DNA of 64,000 nucleotides from Mycoplasma zalophi (GCF_018914005.1 NZ_JAHMHI010000001.1:643975-707974); one strand, 5' to 3'; counted from the stretch's first letter, positions 1 through 10,033 are shown. Numbers and translations: made by a program. Notes: generated by a model not told the origin, from the letters alone.

Positions 1-1626
1 AAATTAAATGCTGTTGAAATTAAGTATAAAGATTATGTTTTTCACTTAATTGATACTCCTGGACACGTTGATTTTACTTATGAAGTTTCAAGATCGCTTA
101 CAGCTTGTGAAGGTGCTTTATTGTTAGTTGATGCAACACAAGGAATTGAAGCACAAACCCTTGCTAATGTGTATTTAGCTATGGAACATGATTTAGAAAT
201 TATTCCAATTATTAATAAAATAGATTTACCTTCAGCAAATCCCGAGGCAGTAAAAAAAGAAATTGAAGATGTAATCGGTATTGATGCTTCAGATGCTATT
301 TTAGTTAGCGCTAAGACTGGTCAAGGGATTGAAGAAGTTTTAGATGCAATTATCAATAAAATTCCCTATCCAAAAGAAGCAGATACTACCAAACCATTAA
401 CTGGGCTTGTGTTTGATAGTTATTTTGATGCTTATCGTGGTGTAGTTTTACTTGTTAGATTATTTAATGGAAAAATATCAGTAGGTGATGAGTTTGTTTT
501 AATGCATAATAAAATGAAATTTTCTGTTACCGAATTAGGAATAAGAACTCCAAAAGAAATTAAAAAAGATTTTTTACAAGCAGGTCAAGTTGGATGAATT
601 GCTGCAAGTATTCGTGATGCAAAATACATTCAAGTTGGAGATACAATTACATTAACTTCAAATCCAGCACCAGAACCACTTCCTGGGTATAAAAAACTAA
701 AAAGTGTTGTTTATACTGGGTTTTATCCAGTGGATACTCGTGATTTTAATGATTTAAAAGATGCTTTAGAAAAAATCTCTTTAAGTGATAGTTCAATTTC
801 ATACCAACCAGAAACATCTAAAGCTTTAGGGTTTGGATTTAGAATTGGATTTTTAGGTATGTTACATATGGAAATTCTTCAAGAAAGATTAGAAAGAGAA
901 TTTAATTTAGATATTATTGCGACTGCACCTAGTGTTGAATTTTATGTAACAAAAACAGATGGTGAAACAATAAATATTACCAACCCTTCTTCTTTACCTG
1001 AAAGAAGTTATATTCAAATGATTGAAGAACCCTATATAAGAGCAAGCATTTTTCTTCCACAAGAGTATTTAGGATCAATTATGGATCTTTGTCAAAATAA
1101 ACGGGGAAAATATATTGACATTGAGTATATTGATCAAAACAGAAGAAGATTAATATACGAATTGCCATTAAACGAAATAATTTTTGACTTCTTTGATCTT
1201 TTAAAAAGTTATTCAAAAGGTTATGCAAGTTTTGAATATGACTTTATTGGTTTAAGAGAATCTGAGTTAGTTAAGGTTGATATTTTATTAAATGGAGAAA
1301 AAATTGATGCCTTAGCAATGATTGTTCATAAAGATTCAGCTTATCAAAGAAGCCGTGAATTATGTGAGCGTTTAAAAACTGTTATTCCTCGTCAAAACTT
1401 TGAAGTTCCTATTCAAGCCGCAATTGGTGGTAAAATTATAGCGAGAGAAACTGTTAAAGCTTATCGTAAAGATGTTACTGCAAAATTATACGGTGGGGAT
1501 GTTACTCGTAGACAAAAATTACTAAAAAAACAAAAAGCTGGTAAGAAAAGAATGAAAAGCATTGGAACAGTAGAAGTTCCACAAGAAGCATTTTTAGCAA
1601 TTTTAAAAACAGATACTTCAAAATAA
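1..1626 (+). CDS. lepA: Elongation factor 4 (LepA), 5' end missing
   Basis: Ribosome-associated translational GTPase that back-translocates stalled ribosomes in the cytoplasm. The frame is open from base 1, so the start lies outside the window. Reading begins just before the G3 motif DTPGH (about base 52), then G4 NKID (about base 210) and a SAKTG G5-like motif (about base 310). The long LepA-specific C-terminal region ends in a basic tail containing [17 protein letters not shown], typical of the family. The TGA at 595 falls where a tryptophan is expected (GQVGWIAAS), so it is not a stop. The next gene starts 8 bases after the stop, behind an AGGAA ribosome site. Identification is secure. Confidence 0.97.
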
Positions 1627-1634
1627 GGAAAAAT

Positions 1635-2549
1635 ATGCAACTAAAACCCTGAAATCAAGAACATAAAAATCCAAATGATGATTCACAACATACTGCTACT
1701 ATGTCAATAAATAATACAATTGAAAGTAAATCTTTTGCATCAACAAAAACAAAGGATCCAGAAGGTATTATTCCTAATAGTATTATGAGAATTTATAATT
1801 GAGAAAATTTATCAAAAATTTTTAATATATTAATTTCATCTGTTTTATTAGTAACTTCTTCAATACTTATAATATTATTAGCTCTAAAACCAACATTATT
1901 TAAACTTGAAAAAACGCCATGAATTTGATATGTTTTAATTGGTGTTTTTATGTTGTTTGTGTTGTGAAAATGAATAAATGATGTAATTGAATTTTCTAGT
2001 TTAAAAAGATCAATTAAAGATTATCGTGAAACAATTTTAAGACAAGAAAAAACAACACCTGCTTTTATTGGTATTTTGTACAGAAAATTAGTTTTAAGAC
2101 AAACTTCGCATAATTGAATCACGATTGCAACTGTGTTTTATTTTGGAATATTTACATTAATTTTTTGAGCAATTAAAGACTCACAATGAATTCAGTATGG
2201 TGATTTAGTTCATAAAGACACTAATAATCCCGCCTTTGTTTTGGATTTTAAAACATGAATAAATAATTCATTTCCAAATCCAATTAACTGAGTTTATTTA
2301 TTTACAGGTATAATATTTTTAATAGTATTAATTCACATCATGTGAGCTATATTAAGAAAAGTAAGAATAACAAATATCAGGGATTCTTTTGGATTAGAAA
2401 CAGAAATCATTCAAAAAATTCAAGAAGAAAAAGCGAAACAAAATCGCTTTTATGCAAAAATATTTTTAATATCAATCTTATTGGTATTAATATTGCCATT
2501 TATAATTTATATTTTTACAAAGAAAATATTTTTAAGGAAAAGAGGTTAA
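1635..2549 (+). CDS. Multi-pass membrane protein, resembles MSC_0882 family
   Basis: 304 residues and six or more TGA tryptophans. A polar N-terminus of about 55 residues is followed by five hydrophobic segments: roughly residues 60-82, 95-112, 158-178, 212-235 and 278-298. Arginine/lysine-rich loops lie between the second and third segments and before the last. No catalytic motif is visible. Size, topology and position just upstream of a YneF-like gene resemble the uncharacterised mycoplasma MSC_0882-type membrane family, but that name comes from memory of family architecture and not from a search. It probably sits in an operon with lepA and the following gene, which begins one base after its stop. 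Confidence 0.7.
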
Positions 2550-2550
2550 T

Positions 2551-2778
2551 ATGTCAACAGGTGCTATTGCAGCTTTAGCTATTGGATTATTTTTAGTGGG
2601 GTTATTAGTTGGAGCAATTTTTGCCGCTTGATTAACTCAACGTAAAATTAAAAAACAATTAGATGAAAATCCTCCAATTAATGAAAAAATGATTCGTGTT
2701 ATGTTTGCACAAATGGGACGTAAAGCATCAGAAACACAAATTAAAAGCATAATGCGTTCAATGAAACAAGCTAAATAA
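2551..2778 (+). CDS. YneF/UPF0154 family small membrane protein
   Basis: 75 residues. An N-terminal transmembrane segment (about residues 5-28) is followed by a cytoplasmic tail with the family signature ENPPINEKMIRVMFAQMGRK and a C-terminal IKSIMRSMKQ. This is the YneF family, widespread in Firmicutes and Mollicutes and of unknown function. Its ATG follows the stop of the preceding membrane protein by one base, so translation is probably coupled. A hairpin terminator follows directly. Confidence 0.85.
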
Positions 2779-2787
2779 AAATGAATT

Positions 2788-2821
2788 AAAAAATTAACAT
2801 CGATAAAATGTTAATTTTTTA
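2788..2821 (+). terminator. Terminator between yneF-like and NUDIX genes
   Basis: The stem TTAACAT/ATGTTAA is flanked by an A-run on the left and a T-run on the right, so it can serve both convergent genes. Confidence 0.8.
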
Positions 2822-2839
2822 TTACCTAATTTATTTATA

Positions 2840-3373
2840 TTAATCTTCAATTAATTTGTAATATAAATAAGCTAAACTAGCAATAGTTAATTCATTTTTA
2901 ACTATTTCTTTGAATTCTTTTTCACTATATCATTTGTTATAACTTACTTTTTCAAATACAGAACCATCAGTACTAGGTTCAACTTGTTTTAAATTAGTAA
3001 CATCAAAAATAAAACCGCAAACAATTTCATTTGATTGTGTAGTTGCTAACATTCTAAATGATTTAACTAGATTTTTTTCAGTAACTTTAATTCCCGCTTC
3101 TTCAAATGTTTCTCTTATTGCTGTTTGTAAATAAGTTTCATTTTGTTCTAAACCACCAGTAATAGGACTCGGAAAACAATCATCTCATTTTTGTTTTTCC
3201 TTTATTTCGGGTAATGGTTGAAAATGAACTAAAAATTCTCTTTGATTATTTGTTATACGATAACAAAGCACAGCAACTGAATCAATATTTTTTCTTTCAG
3301 AATAAATAAAACCTTTATCAGTTTGATAAAGACTTAATCAAGGTGTAAAATACAATAATTTATCTTTTTTCAT
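2840..3373 (-). CDS. NUDIX hydrolase
   Basis: 177 residues. NUDIX enzymes cleave nucleoside diphosphates linked to another moiety, using a Mg-binding box. The box is complete here: it starts at GGLEQNE, continues to RETFEEAGI (about residues 78-100), and matches Gx5Ex7REUxEExGU. The N-terminal part has the beta strands expected for the fold (FLVHFQP, DDCFPSPITGG). The substrate cannot be predicted; an IDI-like or house-cleaning pyrophosphatase role is possible. The start is set by ATG with AAGGAAA 4 bases upstream. It is a single gene, convergent with the lepA operon. Confidence 0.88.
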
Positions 3374-3539
3374 ATTTTCCTTAAACTTAAATTAAGTTAT
3401 AAATATCTAATTTATACATATATATTACAACAATTAAAAACAACTGTTTAAAAATAAAATATATACATATAAAAATTGTAAGAAAAAATTTTTATTTTTT
3501 TTAATAACTTTTTTAAAAATAGTATAAAATATTAATCAC

Positions 3540-3636
3540 AGCAATCAAAGAGAAGGGGTTCACCTGATTCCATTCCGAACTCAGCAGTTAAGACCTTCAT
3601 CGCCGACGATACCGTATGGGAAAATAGGACATTGCT
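3540..3636 (+). rRNA. rrf: 5S ribosomal RNA, copy 1
   Basis: Contains the conserved 5S core CCGAACTCAGCAGTTAAG, and the ends AGCAAT and ATTGCT close helix I. The limits are those of the visible helix; the mature ends could extend a few bases. A TATAAAAT box lies at 3523-3530 and a T-run follows the gene. No 16S or 23S gene is nearby. The 97-base core is identical to the two copies near 4.8-5.0 kb. Confidence 0.93.
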
Positions 3637-3729
3637 ATTTTTTTTATTCTTTTTTTAATACAAAAGCAATTTTAAATATTGTATTTTTTAGATTTAGTGC
3701 AAAAAATACAGTGATAAAATGTATATATT

Positions 3730-4647
3730 ATGAAAAACGAAAATATTTTTATATTAGTAATTAGTATTCTTTCTCTTATCGTTTCTATTTTTTCATTGTT
3801 ATTTTTTTATCTATACCCTTACATTAAACAACATATGATAAATAAAACCTTTACAAGAATTGAAAAATTTTATTCATTATATTCATATTTAAATCCTTGG
3901 CTTTCACCAACAGGTAAAAAAACACAAGAATTGACTTATCAATTAATATATCAATCTTTGCTTTGAAGTGGGTTTCCTAAATTTAGTTATTTATTTGAAA
4001 ACATAGGACAAAATATATTTGAATTTAATCCTTTTGTTTTAAGGTATACAAGTTGGGAAAAACAACTAACAATTACAGAAATTATTTACTTTTATAACTT
4101 TTGAAAAAAAGCTTTGTTAAAGCTTAATTATATTAAAAATATTATAAACAAATATGATTATATAATGGCAGTAGAAGGAAAAAGAAAAAGAATTATATAT
4201 AGAGATTCATTTGAACAAAAAATTGAAGAATCATCTATTTCTCTATGTCCTTCGTTTGATATTAAAAAATTAATTAGAATTCCCACCAATCTGTCTGTTG
4301 ACACTTATGAAGAAACAAAATTTAACTTAGATTGTATTGATGAATTAGAATATAATGAAAAAAATAAATATAAAAAGGAATTAAAATCAAATAAGTTTAG
4401 TTTAAATTTAAGGTTCTTAGGTTCTGATGCAAATAACGAGTATTGTTATTCTATCATATTTGAAAATGAAAAAATTACTAGAATTGAAACATTTTTGGAT
4501 AGTAATGTTCACTATTACTTTAAAGCTCCTAGTGAAGAAACCATAGAAAAAACATTAAAAGATTTGGAATGAATAAACAAAACTTTTAATATAAATTCTA
4601 TTTCATTAATTAATGATCCTACAACAACTAAATATATTAAAAACTAA
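3730..4647 (+). CDS. Hypothetical protein with N-terminal membrane anchor
   Basis: 305 residues, not recognised. One strong transmembrane segment (about residues 7-32) is followed by a charged, lysine- and aspartate-rich domain with no familiar motif, so it is probably anchored in the membrane with the bulk on one side. It lies between 5S copy 1 and the tandem 5S copies. The start ATG has no Shine-Dalgarno; a TAAAAT box lies 9 bases upstream at 3715-3720, so the mRNA may have almost no leader. It could be a local insertion between duplicated 5S genes. Confidence 0.7.
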
Positions 4648-4753
4648 GCATTATTTATAATTAATTAGTAATATTTTGCTGTTAATAAAAAATGCATAAA
4701 TAAAATTTATTTTTTTTGCAAAATTTAAAAAAATAGTGTAAAATATTAATTAC

Positions 4754-4850
4754 AGCAATCAAAGAGAAGGGGTTCACCTGATTCCATTCCGAACTCAGCA
4801 GTTAAGACCTTCATCGCCGACGATACCGTATGGGAAAATAGGACATTGCT
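4754..4850 (+). rRNA. rrf: 5S ribosomal RNA, copy 2
   Basis: Same 97-base core as copy 1, with its own promoter: TTGCAA at 4716-4721, then 17 bases to TAAAAT at 4739-4744. A T-run follows helix I. Confidence 0.93.
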
Positions 4851-4907
4851 ATTTTTTTTATCTTTTTTTTGCAAAATTTAAAAAAAATAGTATACAATAT
4901 TAATTAC

Positions 4908-5004
4908 AGCAATCAAAGAGAAGGGGTTCACCTGATTCCATTCCGAACTCAGCAGTTAAGACCTTCATCGCCGACGATACCGTATGGGAAAATAGGACAT
5001 TGCT
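4908..5004 (+). rRNA. rrf: 5S ribosomal RNA, copy 3
   Basis: Same 97-base core as copies 1 and 2. Its own promoter reads TTGCAA at 4869-4874 and TATACAAT at 4891-4898. The T-run after 5004 probably terminates transcription before whiA. Confidence 0.93.
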
Positions 5005-5086
5005 ATTTTTTTTTATCTTTTTTTGCTAAAATGTAGATATAAAAAATAGTTAATAAGTCAATAAATAATAAACATTGTGAGAATAT

Positions 5087-5914
5087 ATGAAAATAACATT
5101 TACGCAAAAAGTTAAATTAGAAGTAATCGATCAAAAAATAAGTTGAGAATCAGCGATAAATTTTTTAAATGGGATTTTGTATACTCAAACTAATACCAAA
5201 ATACATAAATTAATAATAAATAATGAAAATATTAGAAAATTCATTGAAAAAATCCTACAAACATTAAACATTGAATACAAGTTACCTAAAAAAAATTGAC
5301 TTTTATTTGAGATGCCTGAGATATTTTTTACTTATAAATATAGAAAGGAAAAAGAATTTTTTGCAGGTATTTTTATTGTTAGTGGATCTGTTAGTGATGT
5401 AAAAAGCACTTCCTATCATCTTGAAATAAAAACAAAAGATTTTAAGTTTGCAAATGATATTCAAGACACAATGGATCATTATGGAATATCTTTTAAAATG
5501 GTTTTTAGAAAAGATCACTATTTGTTATATATTAAAAAAGTTGAACAAATTTGTGACTTTTTAAAAGCGATTGGCGCTGTAGAAAGTTATTTGATTTTTG
5601 AAGAAAAAAAGATTGACAGAGATTATACAAACACAATTAATAGATTGACTAATTTTGATTTTTATAATCAACAAAAAATTGCAAAAAGCTATCTAAATTT
5701 TTTAAATCAATACAATTTCATTTGTGCTAATGATTTGCAAAATCTATTTACCTATGAACAAATTATTTTTTATGAAACTAAAAAAGAAAATGATGGTGCA
5801 AGCTTAAGTGATTTAGTATTGCTTTTGGAACAAAAAAACATAAAAAAAACAAAGTCTACATTAGGTTATTATTTAAAAAAAATTGATAAGGTGTATAATA
5901 AATACAAAAAATAG
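5087..5914 (+). CDS. whiA: DNA-binding protein WhiA
   Basis: 275 residues. WhiA combines a degenerate LAGLIDADG homing-endonuclease fold with a C-terminal helix-turn-helix; in Gram-positives it affects division and development. The N-terminal part opens with MKITFTQKVKLEV. The central block AGIFIVSGSVSDVKSTSYHL (about residues 93-112) matches the WhiA signature, and the C-terminal part contains a predicted HTH (SLSDLVLLLEQ ... STLGYYLKKI). No catalytic acidic pair is seen, as expected for WhiA. The start is inferred from the conserved N-terminus; no clear Shine-Dalgarno precedes it. It is followed 8 bases later by a membrane protein gene. Confidence 0.85.
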
Positions 5915-5922
5915 GAGAAAAT

Positions 5923-6708
5923 ATGTATCAATACGACAATGAAACAGTAAATTACTCATTTAGTGAACTAAAAACTCAAAAAAAACACAAACTTTTGGGT
6001 TTGAGTTTACTGTGATTTAGTTTAGGAATCTTTATAACTATTTTATTTAGTGGAGTAATTGCTTCAATTCCTAGCGTGTATATCTCATGAATTTCATTTA
6101 CATTAAGTGTAGGGATAGCACCTCAGACATTCATTTATGTGTCAATTATTGTGGAATTTATTGCATGCTTTATATTTCAGCTATTTTTTGCTTACAAAAA
6201 AAATAAAAAAATCAGTATAGTAATGTCCATTATTGCTTATTTTGCTTATGTCTTAATAAGTACAGCTTCTTTAACATTTTTTACATTAGCATTAAATGCT
6301 TATTCACAACTAAATATGGCTCATGCAATATTAATGTTTATTATACCAATAGCAATGTTTGCAATTGTTGGTGTTTTAGGATACTTTGATAAAGTAGATT
6401 TTAGTAAATTTACTTGAATAGTAACTGTTGGAATTATTGCCACAGTTGTTATGTGAATAATTTCATTTTTTACAGTATTTAGATCAAATAAAATTTGAAG
6501 TTTATATTTTGCATTAATGATCATAGTATCTTTAGTAATAATTGGATTTAATTTTCAAATTATTAAAAAATATGACGTTGAATTAGAAAATAGTGATAAA
6601 AACAATTTAGTTATTGTGGGACTAAGTATTACTTTTGGATTCAATTTATATATTTTATTTATTGGATTAATTTGAAAAGTTTTAATGTTAATGCTAAGAA
6701 ATAAGTAA
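5923..6708 (+). CDS. Bax inhibitor-1/YccA-like membrane protein
   Basis: 261 residues with about seven transmembrane segments. A short charged N-terminus is followed by hydrophobic stretches at roughly 25-48, 58-80, 88-112, 118-140, 150-172, 178-198 and 222-250. The last segment (GLSITFGFNLYILFIGLIWK) resembles the closing helix of the BI-1/TMBIM family, whose members leak or regulate cations across membranes. Substrate and role here are unknown. AGGAG lies 5 bases before ATG, so translation with whiA is likely. Confidence 0.7.
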
Positions 6709-6782
6709 CAACAAAAGCATTAAATATACAAAAAGATTAAATTATTATATTGAAACGAACATAAAATTAAACAGGAGAAAAA

Positions 6783-7967
6783 ATGATAAATAAAATATTA
6801 GTTATAAATGCGGGTTCATCATCAATTAAATGATCATTATTTAATGAAGAAAACCTTGATCTACTAGCATCAGGTCTAGCTGAAAGAATCAATGTTGACG
6901 GAAATTTAGTTTGTAAATTTGCTGGTCAAGTTTTTGAAAAAAAAGTTGGTTTAAGAGATCACGAAGAAGCCGTTAGAGAAATTTTACAACAATGAAGTGA
7001 AAACAGTGTTGTTGAATCAATTGATGATATTAAAGTTGTAGGGTTTAGAGTTGTAAATGCTGGACCTGATTTAATGAAATCAGCAATCATAACTGACGAA
7101 GTGTTATTTGAAATCCACAGAAATACAAAATTAGCACCTCTGCACAATCCAGGAGCTATACAATCTATTAAAGCATTTCAAAAATTATTACCAAATGCAG
7201 AACTAACAATGACGGTTGACACAGGATTCCACGCTACAATTCCTAAAATCAATTATTCATACGCAATTGACAAAGATTTAGCTGAAGAATACTCAATTAG
7301 AAAATACGGTTTCCACGGTGTAAGTCACAAATTTGTAACATTAAAATTACAAGAAATTCTAAACAAAGAAAAAGTTAATTTTGTTAACCTACACTTAGGA
7401 AATGGTTCATCATTATGTGCTATTCAAGATTCACAATCTATTGATACCACCATGGGATTTACTCCACTTTCAGGAGTTATGATGGGAACAAGAAGTGGTG
7501 ATGTTGATCCTTCAATAGTTTTATATTTATCTAAAGAATTAAACATTGATGCTCAAGAAGCAACTGATATTTTAAACAAAAAATCAGGATTATTAGGAGT
7601 TAGTGGAATTTCAAGCGATATGCGTGACTTAGAAAAAGTTCAATTAACAAACGAAAATGCACGTTTTGCACTTGATTTATTTGCACAAAAATCAGCTGAC
7701 TACTTAGCTTTATATTTAAATAAAATTGCTAAAAAACCAGATGCTATTGTATTTACAGCTGGTATTGGAGAAAACGATCCATTAACTAGACAAAACATTA
7801 TTAATAGAATTCACTCATATAATGTAAAATTATCAGAAAAAAATACTGAAAAATTTGATAAATGATCTTTAATTAGTTCAGATGATAGTGAAATTCCGGT
7901 ATTTGTAATTAGAACAAATGAAGAATTAATGATTGCTACAGATGCAAAAGAATTAACAACAAAATAA
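6783..7967 (+). CDS. ackA: Acetate kinase
   Basis: 394 residues, full length. Converts acetyl phosphate and ADP to acetate and ATP, a main ATP-yielding step in fermenting or arginine-using mycoplasmas. Signatures seen: N-terminal VINAGSSSIKW (about 5-15), central VDTGFHATIP and KYGFHGVSHKFV, phosphate loop NLHLGNGSSLCAI, DTTMGFTPLSGVMMGTRSGD, and C-terminal FTAGIGEN. Shine-Dalgarno AGGAG lies 6 bases before the ATG. A strong terminator follows, so it is probably monocistronic; the phosphotransacetylase gene is not adjacent. Confidence 0.97.
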
Positions 7968-7970
7968 TTA

Positions 7971-7996
7971 AAAATGCCAATCGGCATTTTTTTTTA
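7971..7996 (+). terminator. Terminator after ackA
   Basis: The stem AAAATGCC/GGCATTTT with a 4-base loop is followed by a T-run. Confidence 0.9.
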
Positions 7997-8076
7997 TTAA
8001 CATAACTTAAATTTCAAAAATTATATTATAATAATATAAGTTATTTTCAAGTAACTATATTTTTAAATATCAAATA

Positions 8077-8121
8077 GGGAAGGCACTCCTTGGCCAAAAA
8101 GGCCCAAAAGTCCAAAAGGAG
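8077..8121 (+). promoter_or_regulatory. Structured leader of rpsF operon, SD-sequestering candidate
   Basis: A GC-rich block in an otherwise AT-rich leader. CTCCTT (8086-8091) is complementary to the Shine-Dalgarno AAGGAG (8116-8121), with GG (8092-8093)/CC (8112-8113) extending the helix. Two competing hairpins are possible: AAGG (8080-8083) with CCTT (8088-8091), and TTGGCC with GGCC(C)AA around an A5 loop (8090-8107). A TATAAT box at 8027-8032 would give a leader of about 88 bases. The S6:S18 complex is known to bind its own mRNA in other bacteria; whether that applies here is inference. Confidence 0.55.
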
Positions 8122-8126
8122 AACAA

Positions 8127-8588
8127 ATGAACAAATATGAAATTATGTTATTAGTTCACTCAACAGCTTCACAAGAAGAAGTTGAAAAATTTGTTAATGA
8201 AATTTTTAAATCTAAAAAAGAATTAACAAAATTAGAAAGAACACAATTAGCATATCCAATTAAAAAAGTAAACACAGCTCAATATTTTGTTTTAAATGTT
8301 GAAGCTTCTGCTGAAGAAATTAAAGAATTCAACCGTAGAGAAGTTTTAAATAAATCAATTTTAAGAACATTAGTAATTAATTTAGATACAGAAAAACCTC
8401 TACAAAGAAAACCAAAAACTTCAAAAGCAAGAAGACCAAAATTCGTACCACGTTCAAATGACAAAAAACCATTTGTTAGAAAATTTGATCAAACAAACTC
8501 AAACGATGATAAAGCACAAAAACCTGTAAGAAAATTTGAAAGATCTACAAAAAAAGATTTTGCTAAATCACCTAAAACAGAAGAATAA
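8127..8588 (+). CDS. rpsF: Ribosomal protein S6
   Basis: 153 residues. 30S subunit protein that pairs with S18. The N-terminal 95 residues form the S6 fold (MNKYEIMLLVHST start, QLAYPIKKVNTAQYFVLNVE core). The remaining 55 or so residues are a lysine/arginine-rich disordered tail, longer than in most bacteria. Shine-Dalgarno AAGGAG lies 5 bases before ATG and may be masked by the leader. First gene of rpsF-ssb-rpsR. Confidence 0.95.
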   Translation: MNKYEIMLLVHSTASQEEVEKFVNEIFKSKKELTKLERTQLAYPIKKVNTAQYFVLNVEASAEEIKEFNRREVLNKSILRTLVINLDTEKPLQRKPKTSKARRPKFVPRSNDKKPFVRKFDQTNSNDDKAQKPVRKFERSTKKDFAKSPKTEE

Positions 8589-8607
8589 TAAAATCTAAGG
8601 AGATAGA

Positions 8608-9120
8608 ATGAATAAAATTATTATTACCGGTAGAATATCACAGACACCATTTACTGGTGTAACTGGTTCTAACACACCTTATACACGTTTTACTGTCGCT
8701 GTTTCAAGAAGACAATTCTCATCTAATTCAGAACCTATAACAGATTTTCTTCCATGCGTTGCATGAGCGCAAAATGCTGAATTTATCAATAAGTTTTTAG
8801 ATAAGGGTTCATTAGTTTTAATAGAAGGTTCTTTACAAACATCAAAAATGACTAGAAATGGTGAAATTAATACTTTTTACACTATAAATGTTGATAATGT
8901 TGAAGCTCTTGAAACTAAAAAAATGGCTCAAATGAGACGCCAAGAACAAAATGGTGATACATTGGATATTAATCAACTTGAACAAAAACAAGCGTCACAA
9001 AACAATTATTCATTCAGTAATAATCAATCTTCTTACGATACAAATGCAAATATAAATCCCGTTGTAAATAAAGAATGAGAAGCATTTGCAGATGAATTAG
9101 ATAAAGAAATTAACAATTAA
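8608..9120 (+). CDS. ssb: Single-stranded DNA-binding protein
   Basis: 170 residues. Binds single-stranded DNA during replication, repair and recombination. The OB fold covers about residues 1-105 (MNKIIITGRISQTP, YTRFTVAVSRR, FLPCVAWAQNAEFI, KGSLVLIEGSLQTSKM). A glutamine/asparagine-rich linker follows. The C-terminus ends WEAFADELDKEINN instead of the usual acidic DDDIPF tip, so partner docking may differ. Shine-Dalgarno AAGGAG lies 9 bases upstream. Sits between rpsF and rpsR as in Firmicutes. Confidence 0.95.
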
Positions 9121-9133
9121 TTAGGAGAAAAAT

Positions 9134-9382
9134 ATGGCAAGAAAAATAAATAAAAAACTTTTTGTACGTCGTCGTCCATGTCAATTTTGTATAAATAACC
9201 AAGAATATATTGATTACAAAGACCAAGAATTATTACAAAACTACATTAACCAACATGGAAAAATCCTTTCATCACGTATTACAGGATGCTGTTCACGTCA
9301 CCAAAGAACATTAGCTACAGCAGTTAAAAGATCAAGAATAGTAGCAATACTTCCTTTTATAGGTAGTGGTAGAGTTAAATAA
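9134..9382 (+). CDS. rpsR: Ribosomal protein S18
   Basis: 82 residues, 30S subunit protein and partner of S6. Has CQFC near residues 15-18 and CC plus H around GCCSRHQRTL, consistent with a zinc-binding S18 form. The core KILSSRITGCCSRHQRTLAT is diagnostic. Shine-Dalgarno AGGAG lies 7 bases before ATG. Last gene of the operon, followed by a terminator. Confidence 0.97.
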   Translation: MARKINKKLFVRRRPCQFCINNQEYIDYKDQELLQNYINQHGKILSSRITGCCSRHQRTLATAVKRSRIVAILPFIGSGRVK

Positions 9383-9391
9383 TTAAAAATT

Positions 9392-9414
9392 GAGTCCTTG
9401 TAGGGCTCTTTTTT
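9392..9414 (+). terminator. Terminator after rpsR
   Basis: The stem GAGTCC/GGGCTC (one G-T pair), 5-base loop and T6 run end only about 8 bases before the ysxC ATG. Confidence 0.9.
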
Positions 9415-9422
9415 AAATTAAT

Positions 9423-9974
9423 ATGTGAAAATTTATTAAATCAGCTAATAAAAAAGATTCTTGATTAAATTCCACAAATAAAGAAATTTTATTTTGAGGA
9501 AGAAGTAACGTTGGAAAAAGTTCACTGTTAAATTCGTTGGCACAAAGTAAAATAGCAAAAGTTTCATCAACTCCAGGAAGAACAAAATTAATTAATTATT
9601 TTTCAACTAATACAGACAAAATAATTGTAGATTTACCTGGTTATGGTTATGCAAAAATGTCCCAGACTGAACAAAAAAGTATTTCAAACATGATTGGAAA
9701 TTATTTACAAGATAGAGAATATATATATTCTATTAACATTTTAATAGACTCAAGAATTTCACTAACTTCTATCGATATGGAAATGATTGAAATGTGTTTA
9801 AATTTAAACCATCAAGTTAATTTAATTGTTACAAAAATAGATAAAAGCAACCAAAAAGAATTAAATAAAACAAAAAAAGATATACAAAATTATTTCCCTT
9901 TTTTAAATGTTTTTTATGTTAGTTCTAAAACAAGAAAAAATTTAGATCAATTAAAATCTTATTATGAAATTTAA
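9423..9974 (+). CDS. ysxC: Ribosome biogenesis GTP-binding protein YsxC/EngB
   Basis: 183 residues. GTPase needed for 50S subunit assembly. G1 GRSNVGKS (about 26-33), G2 region STPGRT, G3 DLPGYG, G4 TKID and an SSK G5-like motif are all present. The first in-frame ATG (ATG TGA, Met-Trp) has no Shine-Dalgarno and lies directly behind the rpsR terminator, so the mRNA must have a very short leader or arise by readthrough. No in-frame alternative start precedes the G1 motif at a plausible distance. Confidence 0.93.
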
Positions 9975-10006
9975 TTTATTGAATTTATATTGCTTGTTAT
10001 TTGCTT

Positions 10007-10026
10007 TTATACCTTATAAGGTATAA
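10007..10026. promoter_or_regulatory. 20-base perfect palindrome overlapping the gdpP promoter
   Basis: TTATACCTTATAAGGTATAA is a perfect inverted repeat. Its right arm overlaps the TATAAT box (10022-10027), which is 6 bases before the gdpP ATG. There is no T-run suited to termination of ysxC. An operator for a dimeric regulator is possible; chance in AT-rich DNA is not excluded. Confidence 0.45.
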
Positions 10027-10033
10027 TTTAAGT

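Larger units (their letters stand above)
4709..5020 (+). repeat. Tandem duplication of a 5S gene with its promoter
   Basis: Two units about 154 bases apart each contain TTGCAA (-35-like, at 4716 and 4869), a TGTAAAAT or TATACAAT -10 box, the 97-base 5S core and a T-run. The promoter segments differ at only a few positions while the RNA segments are identical. Confidence 0.85.

Noticed and set aside
3540..5004. Evenly spaced identical blocks that might suggest a CRISPR or repeat array
   Set aside because: The blocks are 97-base 5S rRNA genes with the conserved CCGAAC core and promoters, and spacing is irregular.
10007..10026. Palindrome as a terminator for ysxC
   Set aside because: No T-run follows in a useful position, and the right arm forms the -10 box of gdpP.
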